6,897 bases of DNA from Planctomycetia bacterium (GTDB taxonomy: Bacteria; Planctomycetota; Phycisphaerae; Phycisphaerales; SM1A02): the NCBI GenBank assembly GCA_005804005.1, contig SYPI01000168.1, positions 1-6,897 of the forward strand. Reading direction: 5' to 3'. Shown here piece by piece: positions 1 through 6,018 of this stretch. The notes below the pieces were generated by a model that saw only the letters and a program-made list of their open reading frames with translations, was not told the origin of the DNA and made no database searches. Made by a program: the position numbers and the translations under genes. Positions within the stretch are counted from its first letter, which is position 1. Each line of letters opens with the position of its first letter.

Positions 1-297
1 CAGAAGCAGAACAGTGGCCAGGATCGCCCCGCCGGTCACCAGTCCGCCCATGGTGGGGGTGCCAGCGCGAGAACGCATGATGGCATTGAGTTGCTCGTGA
101 TTGAACTCGGCCAGATCACCGACCTTCTTGCGCTCCAGCCATCTGATGACACCCGGCGCGGCCCAAAGCACCGCGCCGAATGAAAGCAGCAGCGCCAAGA
201 AGGCCCGGAACTCCAGTTGGAACATCACCATCACCAGCGAAGCGAGCCCGCGCTCGTCGAGCCATGCCTGCAGCCGCTCGGTAAGGAAGTACAGCAT
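1..297 (-). CDS. mraY: Phospho-N-acetylmuramoyl-pentapeptide transferase (MraY), N-terminal 99 residues, cut by the window edge
   Basis: MraY is the integral membrane enzyme that moves phospho-MurNAc-pentapeptide from UDP to undecaprenyl phosphate, forming lipid I. The 99 codons begin MLYFLTERL. A hydrophobic segment follows at about residues 31-52 (FRAFLALLLSFGAVLW), then a charged cytoplasmic loop with RWLERKK at 52-58, then the MraY signature GTPTMGG at 79-85, which leads into a second hydrophobic segment (GGAILATVLLL). The start is the ATG at 297-295, two bases after the murF stop. No Shine-Dalgarno is visible, so reinitiation from murF is likely. The order murE-murF-mraY is the classical division/cell wall cluster order. 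The loop before GTPTMGG reads FNHEQLNAIMRSRA rather than the GPxSH-type sequence of E. coli MraY. The catalytic aspartates and the C-terminus lie outside the window. Identification is firm; only the length is unknown. Confidence 0.96.
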   Translation of the reverse strand, partial: MLYFLTERLQAWLDERGLASLVMVMFQLEFRAFLALLLSFGAVLWAAPGVIRWLERKKVGDLAEFNHEQLNAIMRSRAGTPTMGGLVTGGAILATVLLL

Positions 298-299
298 GC

Positions 300-1742
300 C
301 TACGCGGCCGCCGCCGAGCCAGCCCGCTCGATCGCCGGGATCAATCTCTCCAGCGCCGAACCTCGCGAAGCCTTGATGAGCACCGCGTCCCCGGGGAGCA
401 ATGCAGCTTCCAGCGCCGTCAGGCACTCACTCTCGAGTTGCGCCGAATGCGTGACGCGGGCGGCCATCCCGGCCCGGACACACTCCTGCGCCCCGTGCAC
501 CGAGAGTTCACCGATGAAGTGCGCCGCCGACAGTTCGCCATCACGCAGCGCCGCCGCCACCCGGCGACCCACCGCCGCGTGCAGTTGGGGCCCCTGTTCA
601 CCGAGTTCGAGCATGTCACCTAGACACACCACCCGCCGCCGGGCGCTTGGCGCGATCTCCCCCAGCGCGGCAATGGCCGCCAGCACCGACTCGGGATTGG
701 CGTTGTACGAATCGTTCACCACCAGAATGGACCCGGCCATCTGCGGCGCCAGTCGGCCCTCCACCGCCTCAACGGCAGCGATGCCGCGCAGCGCATCATC
801 GCGCCCGATGCCCCGGTGCAGGGCCACCCTCAATGCGGTCAGCGCGTTGCGGGCATTGTGCTCGCCGTATAGCCGGGTGCGGACCGTCACCGCGACTCCA
901 TCAACCACCGCCTCGAAGGTCTGTCCGGTTGCGTCGGGACAGCGTTTGGAGATGCGGTCAGAGCGCAGCCAGTGGATGCGCGCCCGGATACCGCCGGTGG
1001 CGACCGCCGCCGCCAACTCCGGACTCTGGCCATCGGCAAAGCCGTGGGCCTCGCGGTTCAACGCCGCCAACAGCGCCGCCTTCTCCTGCGCCACTCCGGC
1101 CAGCGAACCTAGGCCACTCAAGTGAACCCGGCCAATGCTGGTAACCACCGCCGTGTGGGGGCGGGCCAATTGCGCCAACATGGCGATCTCGCCGGGGTGA
1201 TTGGTGCCGAGTTCCAGCACCAGTTCCTCAGCCTCGCGCGGGCAGGAGAGAATCGTCAGCGCCAGGCCGATCTCGTTGTTGAAACTCTTTGGACTGGCGT
1301 GCACCCGCCGCTGGGATGCCAGCGCCGCGGCGATCAGTCGCCGAGTGGTCGTCTTTCCAGCCGAGCCAGTGATCGCGGTGACATGGGCCAGCAGGCGTTC
1401 CCGCCAGACGCGCGCCGTGTCCACCAGAGCGCGCTGCGGATTCTCGACCAGCAGCACACCGGCTCCGGTTGGAACTGCGCACGGCCGCGCCACCACCACA
1501 ACCGCAGCGCCAGCCGCACAGGCCGCCGCTACATGATCGTGGCCATCAAAGCGCGGCCCGCGCAGGGCGAAGAAGGCGCGGTCGGCAATCTCGCCCCGCG
1601 AGTCGGTGGAAACTCCGGCCAGCCACGACTGCGCCGGGCGATTCAGCCATGTCCCCTGCGCGGCCTGAGCTAGACCGTCGGCCGAGAGGAAAATGCCCGG
1701 GGCCGACTCCGGTTCCGCAGCACTGGAGTTGATGACGCTCAC
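300..1742 (-). CDS. murF: UDP-N-acetylmuramoyl-tripeptide--D-alanyl-D-alanine ligase (MurF)
   Basis: MurF is a cytoplasmic ATP-dependent ligase that adds D-Ala-D-Ala to UDP-MurNAc-tripeptide, completing the pentapeptide. The 480-residue product, slightly longer than the roughly 450 of E. coli MurF, has all three Mur-ligase domains. An N-terminal substrate domain carries STDSRG at 45-50. The central ATPase has the P-loop ITGSAGKTTT at 124-133 (K130), SFNNEIGL at 153-160, ELGTNHPGEI near 177-186 and a metal-binding-type His at 207. The GEHNARN motif lies at 293-299. The C-terminal domain shows NDSYNANP at 343-350, LGDMLELGE at 374-382 and KASRG at 457-461. SFNNEIG and DSYNANP distinguish MurF from MurC, MurD and MurE. 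The start is GTG at 1742-1740, overlapping the murE stop in a GTGA 4-mer, so translation is probably coupled. Small departures are HLSGLGS where E. coli has HLEGFGS, and KASRG where KGSRG is common. Confidence 0.97.
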   Translation of the reverse strand: MSVINSSAAEPESAPGIFLSADGLAQAAQGTWLNRPAQSWLAGVSTDSRGEIADRAFFALRGPRFDGHDHVAAACAAGAAVVVVARPCAVPTGAGVLLVENPQRALVDTARVWRERLLAHVTAITGSAGKTTTRRLIAAALASQRRVHASPKSFNNEIGLALTILSCPREAEELVLELGTNHPGEIAMLAQLARPHTAVVTSIGRVHLSGLGSLAGVAQEKAALLAALNREAHGFADGQSPELAAAVATGGIRARIHWLRSDRISKRCPDATGQTFEAVVDGVAVTVRTRLYGEHNARNALTALRVALHRGIGRDDALRGIAAVEAVEGRLAPQMAGSILVVNDSYNANPESVLAAIAALGEIAPSARRRVVCLGDMLELGEQGPQLHAAVGRRVAAALRDGELSAAHFIGELSVHGAQECVRAGMAARVTHSAQLESECLTALEAALLPGDAVLIKASRGSALERLIPAIERAGSAAAA

Positions 1743-3271
1743 GACTCCGCCTCCCGCCGCCGCTGGCGGCGTCTGGTCAGCGCCGTGCGCGCTTCATGCA
1801 CATCGTCGAATGGCCGCCGCTGCGTGCCGATGACTTGCTCCTTCTCATGGCCCTTGCCGGCCACCAGCACCACGTCGCCCTCGCGCGCCGTGCTCACCGC
1901 AGCAGCGATCGCCGCCGAACGGTCGGCATCGATGCGCACCTTGACAACGTCGCGCTCCGGTACCCCCGCCACTATCTCACGGATGATCGTGCTTGGTTCC
2001 TCGCTGCGCGGGTTGTCGCTGGTCACCCAGACCACATCCGCCAATTCTGTCGCCACCTGCGCCATGCGCGGCCGCTTGGTGCGGTCGCGGTCGCCGCCGC
2101 AGCCGAAGAGCGCCACCAGTCGACCACGGCCTCTCACCACCCCGCGCAGCGCGCTGAGCACATTGCGCAGCGCGTCGTCGGTGTGGGCGTAGTCAACCAG
2201 CACAGCGATGTCATCTCCCGCAGAGTGGACCGGCTCAAGCCGCCCGGCCGGGGCGCTGGCGGCCTGCAGGCCGGCGATCAGCCCCACCAATGGAACTCCC
2301 AGCGAATGAGCCGCAGCCACTGCCTGCAGGATATTCATGGCGTTGTGCCGCCCGACCATCGGCACTGTCTGCGAGATAGCACCCCAGGGCCCGCGCAGGG
2401 TGCAGTTCATCTGCGTCATGTCGGCCTGCTCGATCTTCACCGTGCAGTCGGCGGCGCGGCCTTCGAAGGCGCAGCTCAGCACGCTGGCGTGGCAGTCGCG
2501 CAGCATCCGCCCATGGGCAGGATCCTCGGCATTCACGATCGCCGTTGTGCCGGCGGCAAGCGCCGCGAAAAGTCGGGCCTTGGAATCGGCGTAGGACTCC
2601 ATAGTGCCGTGGTAATCCAAGTGGTCGCCGGTCAGATTTGTGAACACGGCCACCCGGAACGGCAGGGCCGCCACGCGGTCTTGGGCCAGGGCATGACTGG
2701 ACACTTCCATGGCAGCGTGCGAGCAACCATTGCTGACCATGCGCGCCAGCATCGCGCTCAGTTCCACGCTCCCGGGAGTAGTCATTACCGCCGACTGGAC
2801 GCCGCCGCCGTCGTCAACCTCGATCGTGCCGATCAATCCGCAGCGCGAGCCTGCCGAGTTCAGCAACTGCCGGATGAGCGATGTGATCGTGGTCTTGCCA
2901 TTGGTTCCGGTCACACCGACCAGTTGCAGTTGCGCGCCTGGGCTTCCATGAATGGCCTCGGCCAGATCAGCCAGGGACTGCGGCGCTGAGGCAACTTCGA
3001 TCCAGTGGCCCGGCCAGCCCATGGCGCTCCCCGGCTCGGAGATCACCGCCACCGCGCCGCGCGAGATTGCCTCACCGATGAATGCGCCGCCGTTAGTGCG
3101 TTCACCGTGGCGGGCCACGAACACGCTGCCGACAGTCACTCGGCGCGAGTCGTCAGTGATGCTAGTGACCAGCGGATCCGCATCAGCAGTCTGCCACGGT
3201 TGGCCAGCGCAGTGTCGCGCCACCACTCCCCGGCAACTCTTCAGCAGGTCGTTGAGTTTGAGCGCAGCCAT
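1739..3271 (-). CDS. murE: UDP-N-acetylmuramoyl-L-alanyl-D-glutamate--2,6-diaminopimelate ligase (MurE)
   Basis: MurE is a cytoplasmic ATP-dependent ligase adding the third stem-peptide residue to UDP-MurNAc-L-Ala-D-Glu. The 510-residue protein (E. coli MurE is 495) shows DDSRRV at 40-45, the P-loop GVTGTNGKTT at 119-128 (K126), TTPGSVEL at 164-171, EVSSHAL at 189-195 and TNLTGDHLDYH at 211-221. K231 in the YADSKARLF segment fits the carbamylated lysine of the family. GRHNAMN lies at 307-313, DYAHT at 360-364, FGCGGDRDRTKRP at 389-401 and GKGHE at 472-476. The DNPRSEEP motif at 419-426 is the known signature for meso-diaminopimelate rather than lysine. The C-terminus ends in a short very basic tail (TRRRQRRREAES). 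The start is ATG at 3271-3269; an AGGAGG lies 13 nt upstream, a rather long spacing, and no in-frame start lies closer. The stop overlaps the murF start. Confidence 0.98.
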   Translation of the reverse strand: MAALKLNDLLKSCRGVVARHCAGQPWQTADADPLVTSITDDSRRVTVGSVFVARHGERTNGGAFIGEAISRGAVAVISEPGSAMGWPGHWIEVASAPQSLADLAEAIHGSPGAQLQLVGVTGTNGKTTITSLIRQLLNSAGSRCGLIGTIEVDDGGGVQSAVMTTPGSVELSAMLARMVSNGCSHAAMEVSSHALAQDRVAALPFRVAVFTNLTGDHLDYHGTMESYADSKARLFAALAAGTTAIVNAEDPAHGRMLRDCHASVLSCAFEGRAADCTVKIEQADMTQMNCTLRGPWGAISQTVPMVGRHNAMNILQAVAAAHSLGVPLVGLIAGLQAASAPAGRLEPVHSAGDDIAVLVDYAHTDDALRNVLSALRGVVRGRGRLVALFGCGGDRDRTKRPRMAQVATELADVVWVTSDNPRSEEPSTIIREIVAGVPERDVVKVRIDADRSAAIAAAVSTAREGDVVLVAGKGHEKEQVIGTQRRPFDDVHEARTALTRRRQRRREAES

Positions 3272-3358
3272 GCGTCGAACCGGGCCTCCTTGCCCGCAGG
3301 TGGCAGTATGCGGCAGCGCCGCTCATTCGTCCACCATTCATCGGCATTCTCCACCGCC
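3272..3358. other. 87-bp spacer between queA and murE
   Basis: This is the only appreciable gap in the minus-strand block. It contains the murE ribosome binding site and a short perfect GC inverted repeat (arms 3310-3314 and 3318-3322) with a 3-nt loop. No T-run follows on either strand, so it is not a convincing terminator. A 37-codon reading frame starting at GTG 3354-3352 crosses the spacer and ends inside murE at 3241. It contains ADEWWTNERRC and GKEARFDAWLRS and looks somewhat protein-like, but no strong start signal supports it. No clear internal promoter for murE was found. Confidence 0.6.
3285..3290 (-). promoter_or_regulatory. Shine-Dalgarno AGGAGG upstream of murE
   Basis: The minus strand reads AGGAGG here, a full anti-16S match and the strongest such site at any start in the window. 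It is separated from the murE ATG by 13 nt (3284-3272), longer than the usual 5-9, so efficiency may be reduced. murE is the only gene in the block without a close upstream stop codon to couple to, which fits its need for its own ribosome binding site. Confidence 0.6.
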
Positions 3359-4480
3359 TCATTCCAGGATCAGCATGCCGTCGCCGAAGCTGTAGAAGCG
3401 GTACCCCTCGCCCTGCGCCAGCGCGTACAACTGCTTGACCCGGTCCAGTCCCAGCATGGCACCCACCAGGGCCAGCAGGGTCGATCGCGGCAGGTGGAAG
3501 TTGGTCAAGCAGGCGTCGACTCGCCTGAATTGGTGTCCCGGCTGAATGAGCAAGCGGGTGCCGAACTGGAGACCGCCACCGGGAAGCGCAGCCAGTGATC
3601 CCGGGGGCAGACTCTCCAGCAGACGCACGCTGGTGGTACCCACAGCAACGATTCGCCTGCCCGCCGCGCGGGGGCTCCCCCAGGAGTCGATCCGCTCGCG
3701 GGCAGCCGGATCCACCCGGCAGAACTCCTCGTGCATGGGGTGATCGCTCAGGAACTCAGTCTCCACCGGCCGGAATGTCCCCGGCCCGACCGCCAGATCG
3801 ACCTCGACGCGCTCAACGCCCGCGCGCTCCACTCCCTCCAGAAGGCCGGGGGTGAAATGGAGCCCGGCAGTCGGTGCGGCAACCGATGGGTGGTCAGAGT
3901 CGATTCCTGCCGCGTAGATGGTCTGGTAGTCGGTCCGATCGTCTGAATCGACGAACGGGTGCAGGCCTGAGCGAGCCTGAAGGATGTACGGGGGCAGTGG
4001 AGTTCGTCCGAATCGCTCCAGAAACTGCACGGCGCCGAGCCCGCCGTGAAAGCAGATGCGCCAGTGCGGCCCGTCACGCTCGACGCACTCAACCTCGCCC
4101 GTTGGGGGAGAGCCCGCTTCGCCGCCAGTGTCCTCAAACACCAATCGATCACCCGGCTTCAGTCGTCGGCTCTGCCAGATGGCCGCCAACCACTGATCGG
4201 CCGCGTCCGGGGCCGGACCAAGGGCCAGACCCTCGATCGGTCGATTGTCGCCAGCGCGCCTGCCAACCAGCCGCGCCGGCACAACCCGACTTCGATTCAT
4301 CACTAGCAAGTCGCCCCTGCACAGGTAATCCGGCAGGTCGCGCATCTGGCGATGCTCAACGGCTGCCGATCCCCGCCGCACCACCAACAGGCGGGCGCTG
4401 TCGCGCGGCCGGGCTGGCTCGGTAGCGATCGAGGCCGCCGCCAGCGGGTAATCGAGCTCGGCAGTTCGGACGCCGCTCAT
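3359..4480 (-). CDS. queA: S-adenosylmethionine:tRNA ribosyltransferase-isomerase (QueA)
   Basis: QueA transfers and isomerises the ribose of S-adenosylmethionine onto preQ1 at tRNA position 34, giving epoxyqueuosine, the penultimate step of queuosine synthesis. The 373-residue product is a little longer than the usual 340-360. Family motifs run in order: LDYPL at 9-13, the GDLLVMNRSRVVPARL region at 56-71, FGRTPLPPYI at 157-166, DYQTIYA at 184-190, SVAAPTAGLHFTP at 199-211, VGPGTFRPV at 231-239, HPMHEE at 247-252, VAVGTTSVRLLE at 278-289, TNFHLPRSTLLALV at 326-339 and YRFYSFGDGMLI at 360-371. The extra length is partly an insertion around 170-197 (SGLHPFVDSDD and AGIDSD). The usual LHVGxGTF motif reads LAVGPGTF, with Ala at residue 230 in place of His, and FGDAMLI reads FGDGMLI. 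The ATG start overlaps the fmt stop as ATGA. Confidence 0.97.
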   Translation of the reverse strand: MSGVRTAELDYPLAAASIATEPARPRDSARLLVVRRGSAAVEHRQMRDLPDYLCRGDLLVMNRSRVVPARLVGRRAGDNRPIEGLALGPAPDAADQWLAAIWQSRRLKPGDRLVFEDTGGEAGSPPTGEVECVERDGPHWRICFHGGLGAVQFLERFGRTPLPPYILQARSGLHPFVDSDDRTDYQTIYAAGIDSDHPSVAAPTAGLHFTPGLLEGVERAGVERVEVDLAVGPGTFRPVETEFLSDHPMHEEFCRVDPAARERIDSWGSPRAAGRRIVAVGTTSVRLLESLPPGSLAALPGGGLQFGTRLLIQPGHQFRRVDACLTNFHLPRSTLLALVGAMLGLDRVKQLYALAQGEGYRFYSFGDGMLILE

Positions 4481-5418
4481 CGCTGCGGTGCCGACTCGAT
4501 GCGCACCCCGGGGCTGAGGCGTCGGCCATGAATGAAATCGCGCAGACTCATCCGGCGTCCCCCCCGCGGCTGCACTTCGCGAAGGCAGACCACTCCCGAG
4601 GCGCAGGCCACATTCTGTTCATCCAGCAGCGTGCCGGGGGCAGTTCCATCGGGCGCGACACCCGGTCCGCTGGCGGCGCGGAGAATGCGGAACGACTCAC
4701 CTGCCACCACGGCATCCACCCCCGGCCACGGCGAGAGGCCGTTGATACGAGCCCGAACCAGCGCGGCACTGGCGTTGAAATCGACCCAGGCATCCTCGCG
4801 CCGCAACTTGGCGGCGTGGGTCGAGCGCGATTCAACTTGCGCGTCGCCCGCCAGCGTTCCCCCCTGCCACTGGTGCAGCGTCTTCACCATCAGCGGCGCG
4901 CCCAGCAGTGCCAAGCGGTCATGGGCCTCAGAAGAAACCTCATCGTCGCCGACACTCAGGTCCGCCCGGGCGTAGACCTCGCCGGCATCCATCCGCGCCG
5001 CCAGTGAAATCACCGACACGCCTAGGCGCGTCTCGCCCGCCATGATGGCCCGTTGGATCGGCGCCGCCCCGCGCCATGCCGGCAGCATTGACCCGTGCAG
5101 GTTGAACGCTCCGTAGCCCTCGAGCACCTCTGGAGAAAGCTTCTGACCAAAGGCAATCACCAGTAGGCACGCGGGGCGGGCGCTACGCAGTTGGACCAGC
5201 GCCGCCGCCGAATTCAAGTCGGCGGTTTCCAGGAGCGGCAACCCGTTGCCGCGCGCCCAGGCGCCCACCGGGGTGGGTTCCTCGTGCAATCCCCGCCCGG
5301 AGTTACGCGGCGGCTGAGTCACCACCAGAGCAACTTCGGCCACCACCTGCAACGCCTGAAACGATGGCAGCGCGAACGCGCCGCTGCCTACCAGCGCCAC
5401 CCGCGGCCGCTGACTCAC
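4477..5418 (-). CDS. fmt: Methionyl-tRNA formyltransferase (Fmt)
   Basis: Fmt uses 10-formyltetrahydrofolate to formylate the amino group of initiator Met-tRNA in the cytoplasm, which marks it for initiation. The 313-residue length matches E. coli Fmt (about 315). The N-terminal Rossmann-like domain begins RVALVGSGAFALPSF. The family loop appears as TQPPRNSGRGLHEEPTPV at 34-51. The catalytic segment is NLHGSMLPAWRGAAPIQRAI at 106-125, with N106 and H108, and is completed by D144 in ARMDAGEV; together these are the Asn-His-Asp triad of the formyltransferase fold. The C-terminal OB-like tRNA-binding domain begins about residue 205 and includes RINGLSPWPG at 224-233 and PGTLL at 261-265. The start is GTG at 5418-5416, sharing a GTGA overlap with the def stop. 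Pairing with def is a common bacterial arrangement because the two activities are reciprocal. Confidence 0.97.
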   Translation of the reverse strand: MSQRPRVALVGSGAFALPSFQALQVVAEVALVVTQPPRNSGRGLHEEPTPVGAWARGNGLPLLETADLNSAAALVQLRSARPACLLVIAFGQKLSPEVLEGYGAFNLHGSMLPAWRGAAPIQRAIMAGETRLGVSVISLAARMDAGEVYARADLSVGDDEVSSEAHDRLALLGAPLMVKTLHQWQGGTLAGDAQVESRSTHAAKLRREDAWVDFNASAALVRARINGLSPWPGVDAVVAGESFRILRAASGPGVAPDGTAPGTLLDEQNVACASGVVCLREVQPRGGRRMSLRDFIHGRRLSPGVRIESAPQR

Positions 5419-5930
5419 CCCCCGGCCTCAAGTTGCTTCAACTTGCGCCGATTCGCCAGCCGATCCAGCGGCGTGAACCGATCGATGATCAGGACTCCGT
5501 CGAGGTGATCGATCTCGTGCTGGAGGCACCGCGCCAGCAGCCCCTGCGCCTCCATGCGAAACTCCTGTCCATGTTCATCGGTGGCCCGCACCACGCACAG
5601 CGGAGGTCGGCGCACCATGCCGCGAATCTCCGGAAGGCTCAGGCAGCCCTCGTCGTGCTCAACCAGGTTGCCTTCCAGCCGCTCGACGATCGGGTTTATC
5701 CAAGTACGCGCCATCTGCGATCCATCCGGCATCGCCGCGGTGAGGATGACCCGCAGCGACCGCCCCACTTGCGGGGCAGCCAGCCCGATCCCTTCTTCTT
5801 CCGCCATGATTCGCGCCATCTCGAGCGCCAACTCGCGGGTGCCCTCATCGACCGAAATCACCGGAACCGCCTTACGCCGCAGCACCGGGTCTGGGTGGAG
5901 CACCAGCCTTAACCCAGCACTCGCGTTCAT
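5415..5930 (-). CDS. def: Peptide deformylase (Def)
   Basis: Def is a ribosome-associated metalloprotease-type hydrolase that removes the formyl group from the N-terminal Met of nascent proteins. The 171-residue product has the three diagnostic motifs in order: GIGLAAPQVG at 47-56, EGCLSLPE at 94-101 and QHEIDHLDG at 137-145. Metal ligands are C96, H138 and H142, with E139 as the catalytic base, so the enzyme looks active. The N-terminus (LRLVLHPDPVLRRKA) matches the family's usual opening. The start is ATG at 5930-5928. A weak AGGA lies 7 nt upstream at 5941-5938; the same bases form an extended -10 hexamer, so a leaderless transcript is also possible. def is the first gene of the minus-strand block and is divergent from the TPR-like gene. 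Confidence 0.97.
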   Translation of the reverse strand: MNASAGLRLVLHPDPVLRRKAVPVISVDEGTRELALEMARIMAEEEGIGLAAPQVGRSLRVILTAAMPDGSQMARTWINPIVERLEGNLVEHDEGCLSLPEIRGMVRRPPLCVVRATDEHGQEFRMEAQGLLARCLQHEIDHLDGVLIIDRFTPLDRLANRRKLKQLEAGG

Positions 5931-5936
5931 CGCGCC

Positions 5937-5945
5937 ATCCTAGCA
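5937..5945 (-). promoter_or_regulatory. Putative extended -10 promoter element driving def and the downstream operon
   Basis: The minus strand reads TGCTAGGAT, which fits the extended -10 pattern TGnTAnnnT. The hexamer TAGGAT ends six bases before the def ATG, placing a predicted transcription start on or next to the start codon. The expected -35 position (17-bp spacer) reads GTCAAT and is poor, but extended -10 promoters need little from the -35. The alternative reading is that AGGA inside it is simply the def ribosome binding site for a transcript starting further upstream. Both readings are pattern-based only. Confidence 0.35.
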
Positions 5946-5960
5946 ACGCCCGTCCCCGCA

Positions 5961-5989
5961 TTGACCGAGTCCGCGTGGAGCCCTACGCT
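5961..5989 (+). promoter_or_regulatory. Putative sigma70-type promoter for the plus-strand TPR-like gene
   Basis: TTGACC at 5961-5966 matches the -35 consensus TTGACA at five of six bases. After exactly 17 bp comes TACGCT at 5984-5989, which keeps the T1, A2 and T6 of TATAAT. The predicted start is near 5996, giving a leader of about 23 nt before the GTG at 6019. This also argues against a TTG start at 5989, which would sit inside the -10. The whole divergent region is only 88 bp, so this promoter and that of def overlap closely. Confidence 0.5.
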
Positions 5990-6018
5990 TGTGTCCTGCC
6001 CTTGAGAACTCCGCAGCC

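Larger units (their letters stand above)
5931..6018. other. Divergent intergenic region between def and the TPR-like gene
   Basis: These 88 bp separate two outward-facing genes and must hold the promoters of both. A good plus-strand -35/-10 pair and a minus-strand extended -10 can be read. They do not overlap, but their -35 areas fall on the same bases (around 5960-5966), so the two polymerases may compete. No operator palindrome or riboswitch-like structure was recognised. Confidence 0.7.

Noticed and set aside
217..1125. Plus-strand open frame of 302 codons opposite murF and the mraY start
   Set aside because: Ser/Ala/Arg-rich translation with no motif, fully antisense to murF; a codon-bias artefact.
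1796..2989. Long plus-strand open frame of 397 codons opposite murE
   Set aside because: It lies wholly antisense to a gene with every MurE motif, and its translation is His/Arg/Gln-rich and low in recognisable motifs, as expected of a GC-rich shadow frame.
3310..3322. GC inverted repeat in the queA-murE spacer as a terminator
   Set aside because: The stem is only 5 bp with a 3-nt loop and no T-run follows on either strand; such short repeats are expected by chance at this GC content.
5989..6018. TTG at 5989 as the start of the TPR-like gene
   Set aside because: It overlaps the proposed -10 hexamer, has no ribosome site, and would add ten residues ahead of a natural-looking VIFSWKKK start at GTG 6019.
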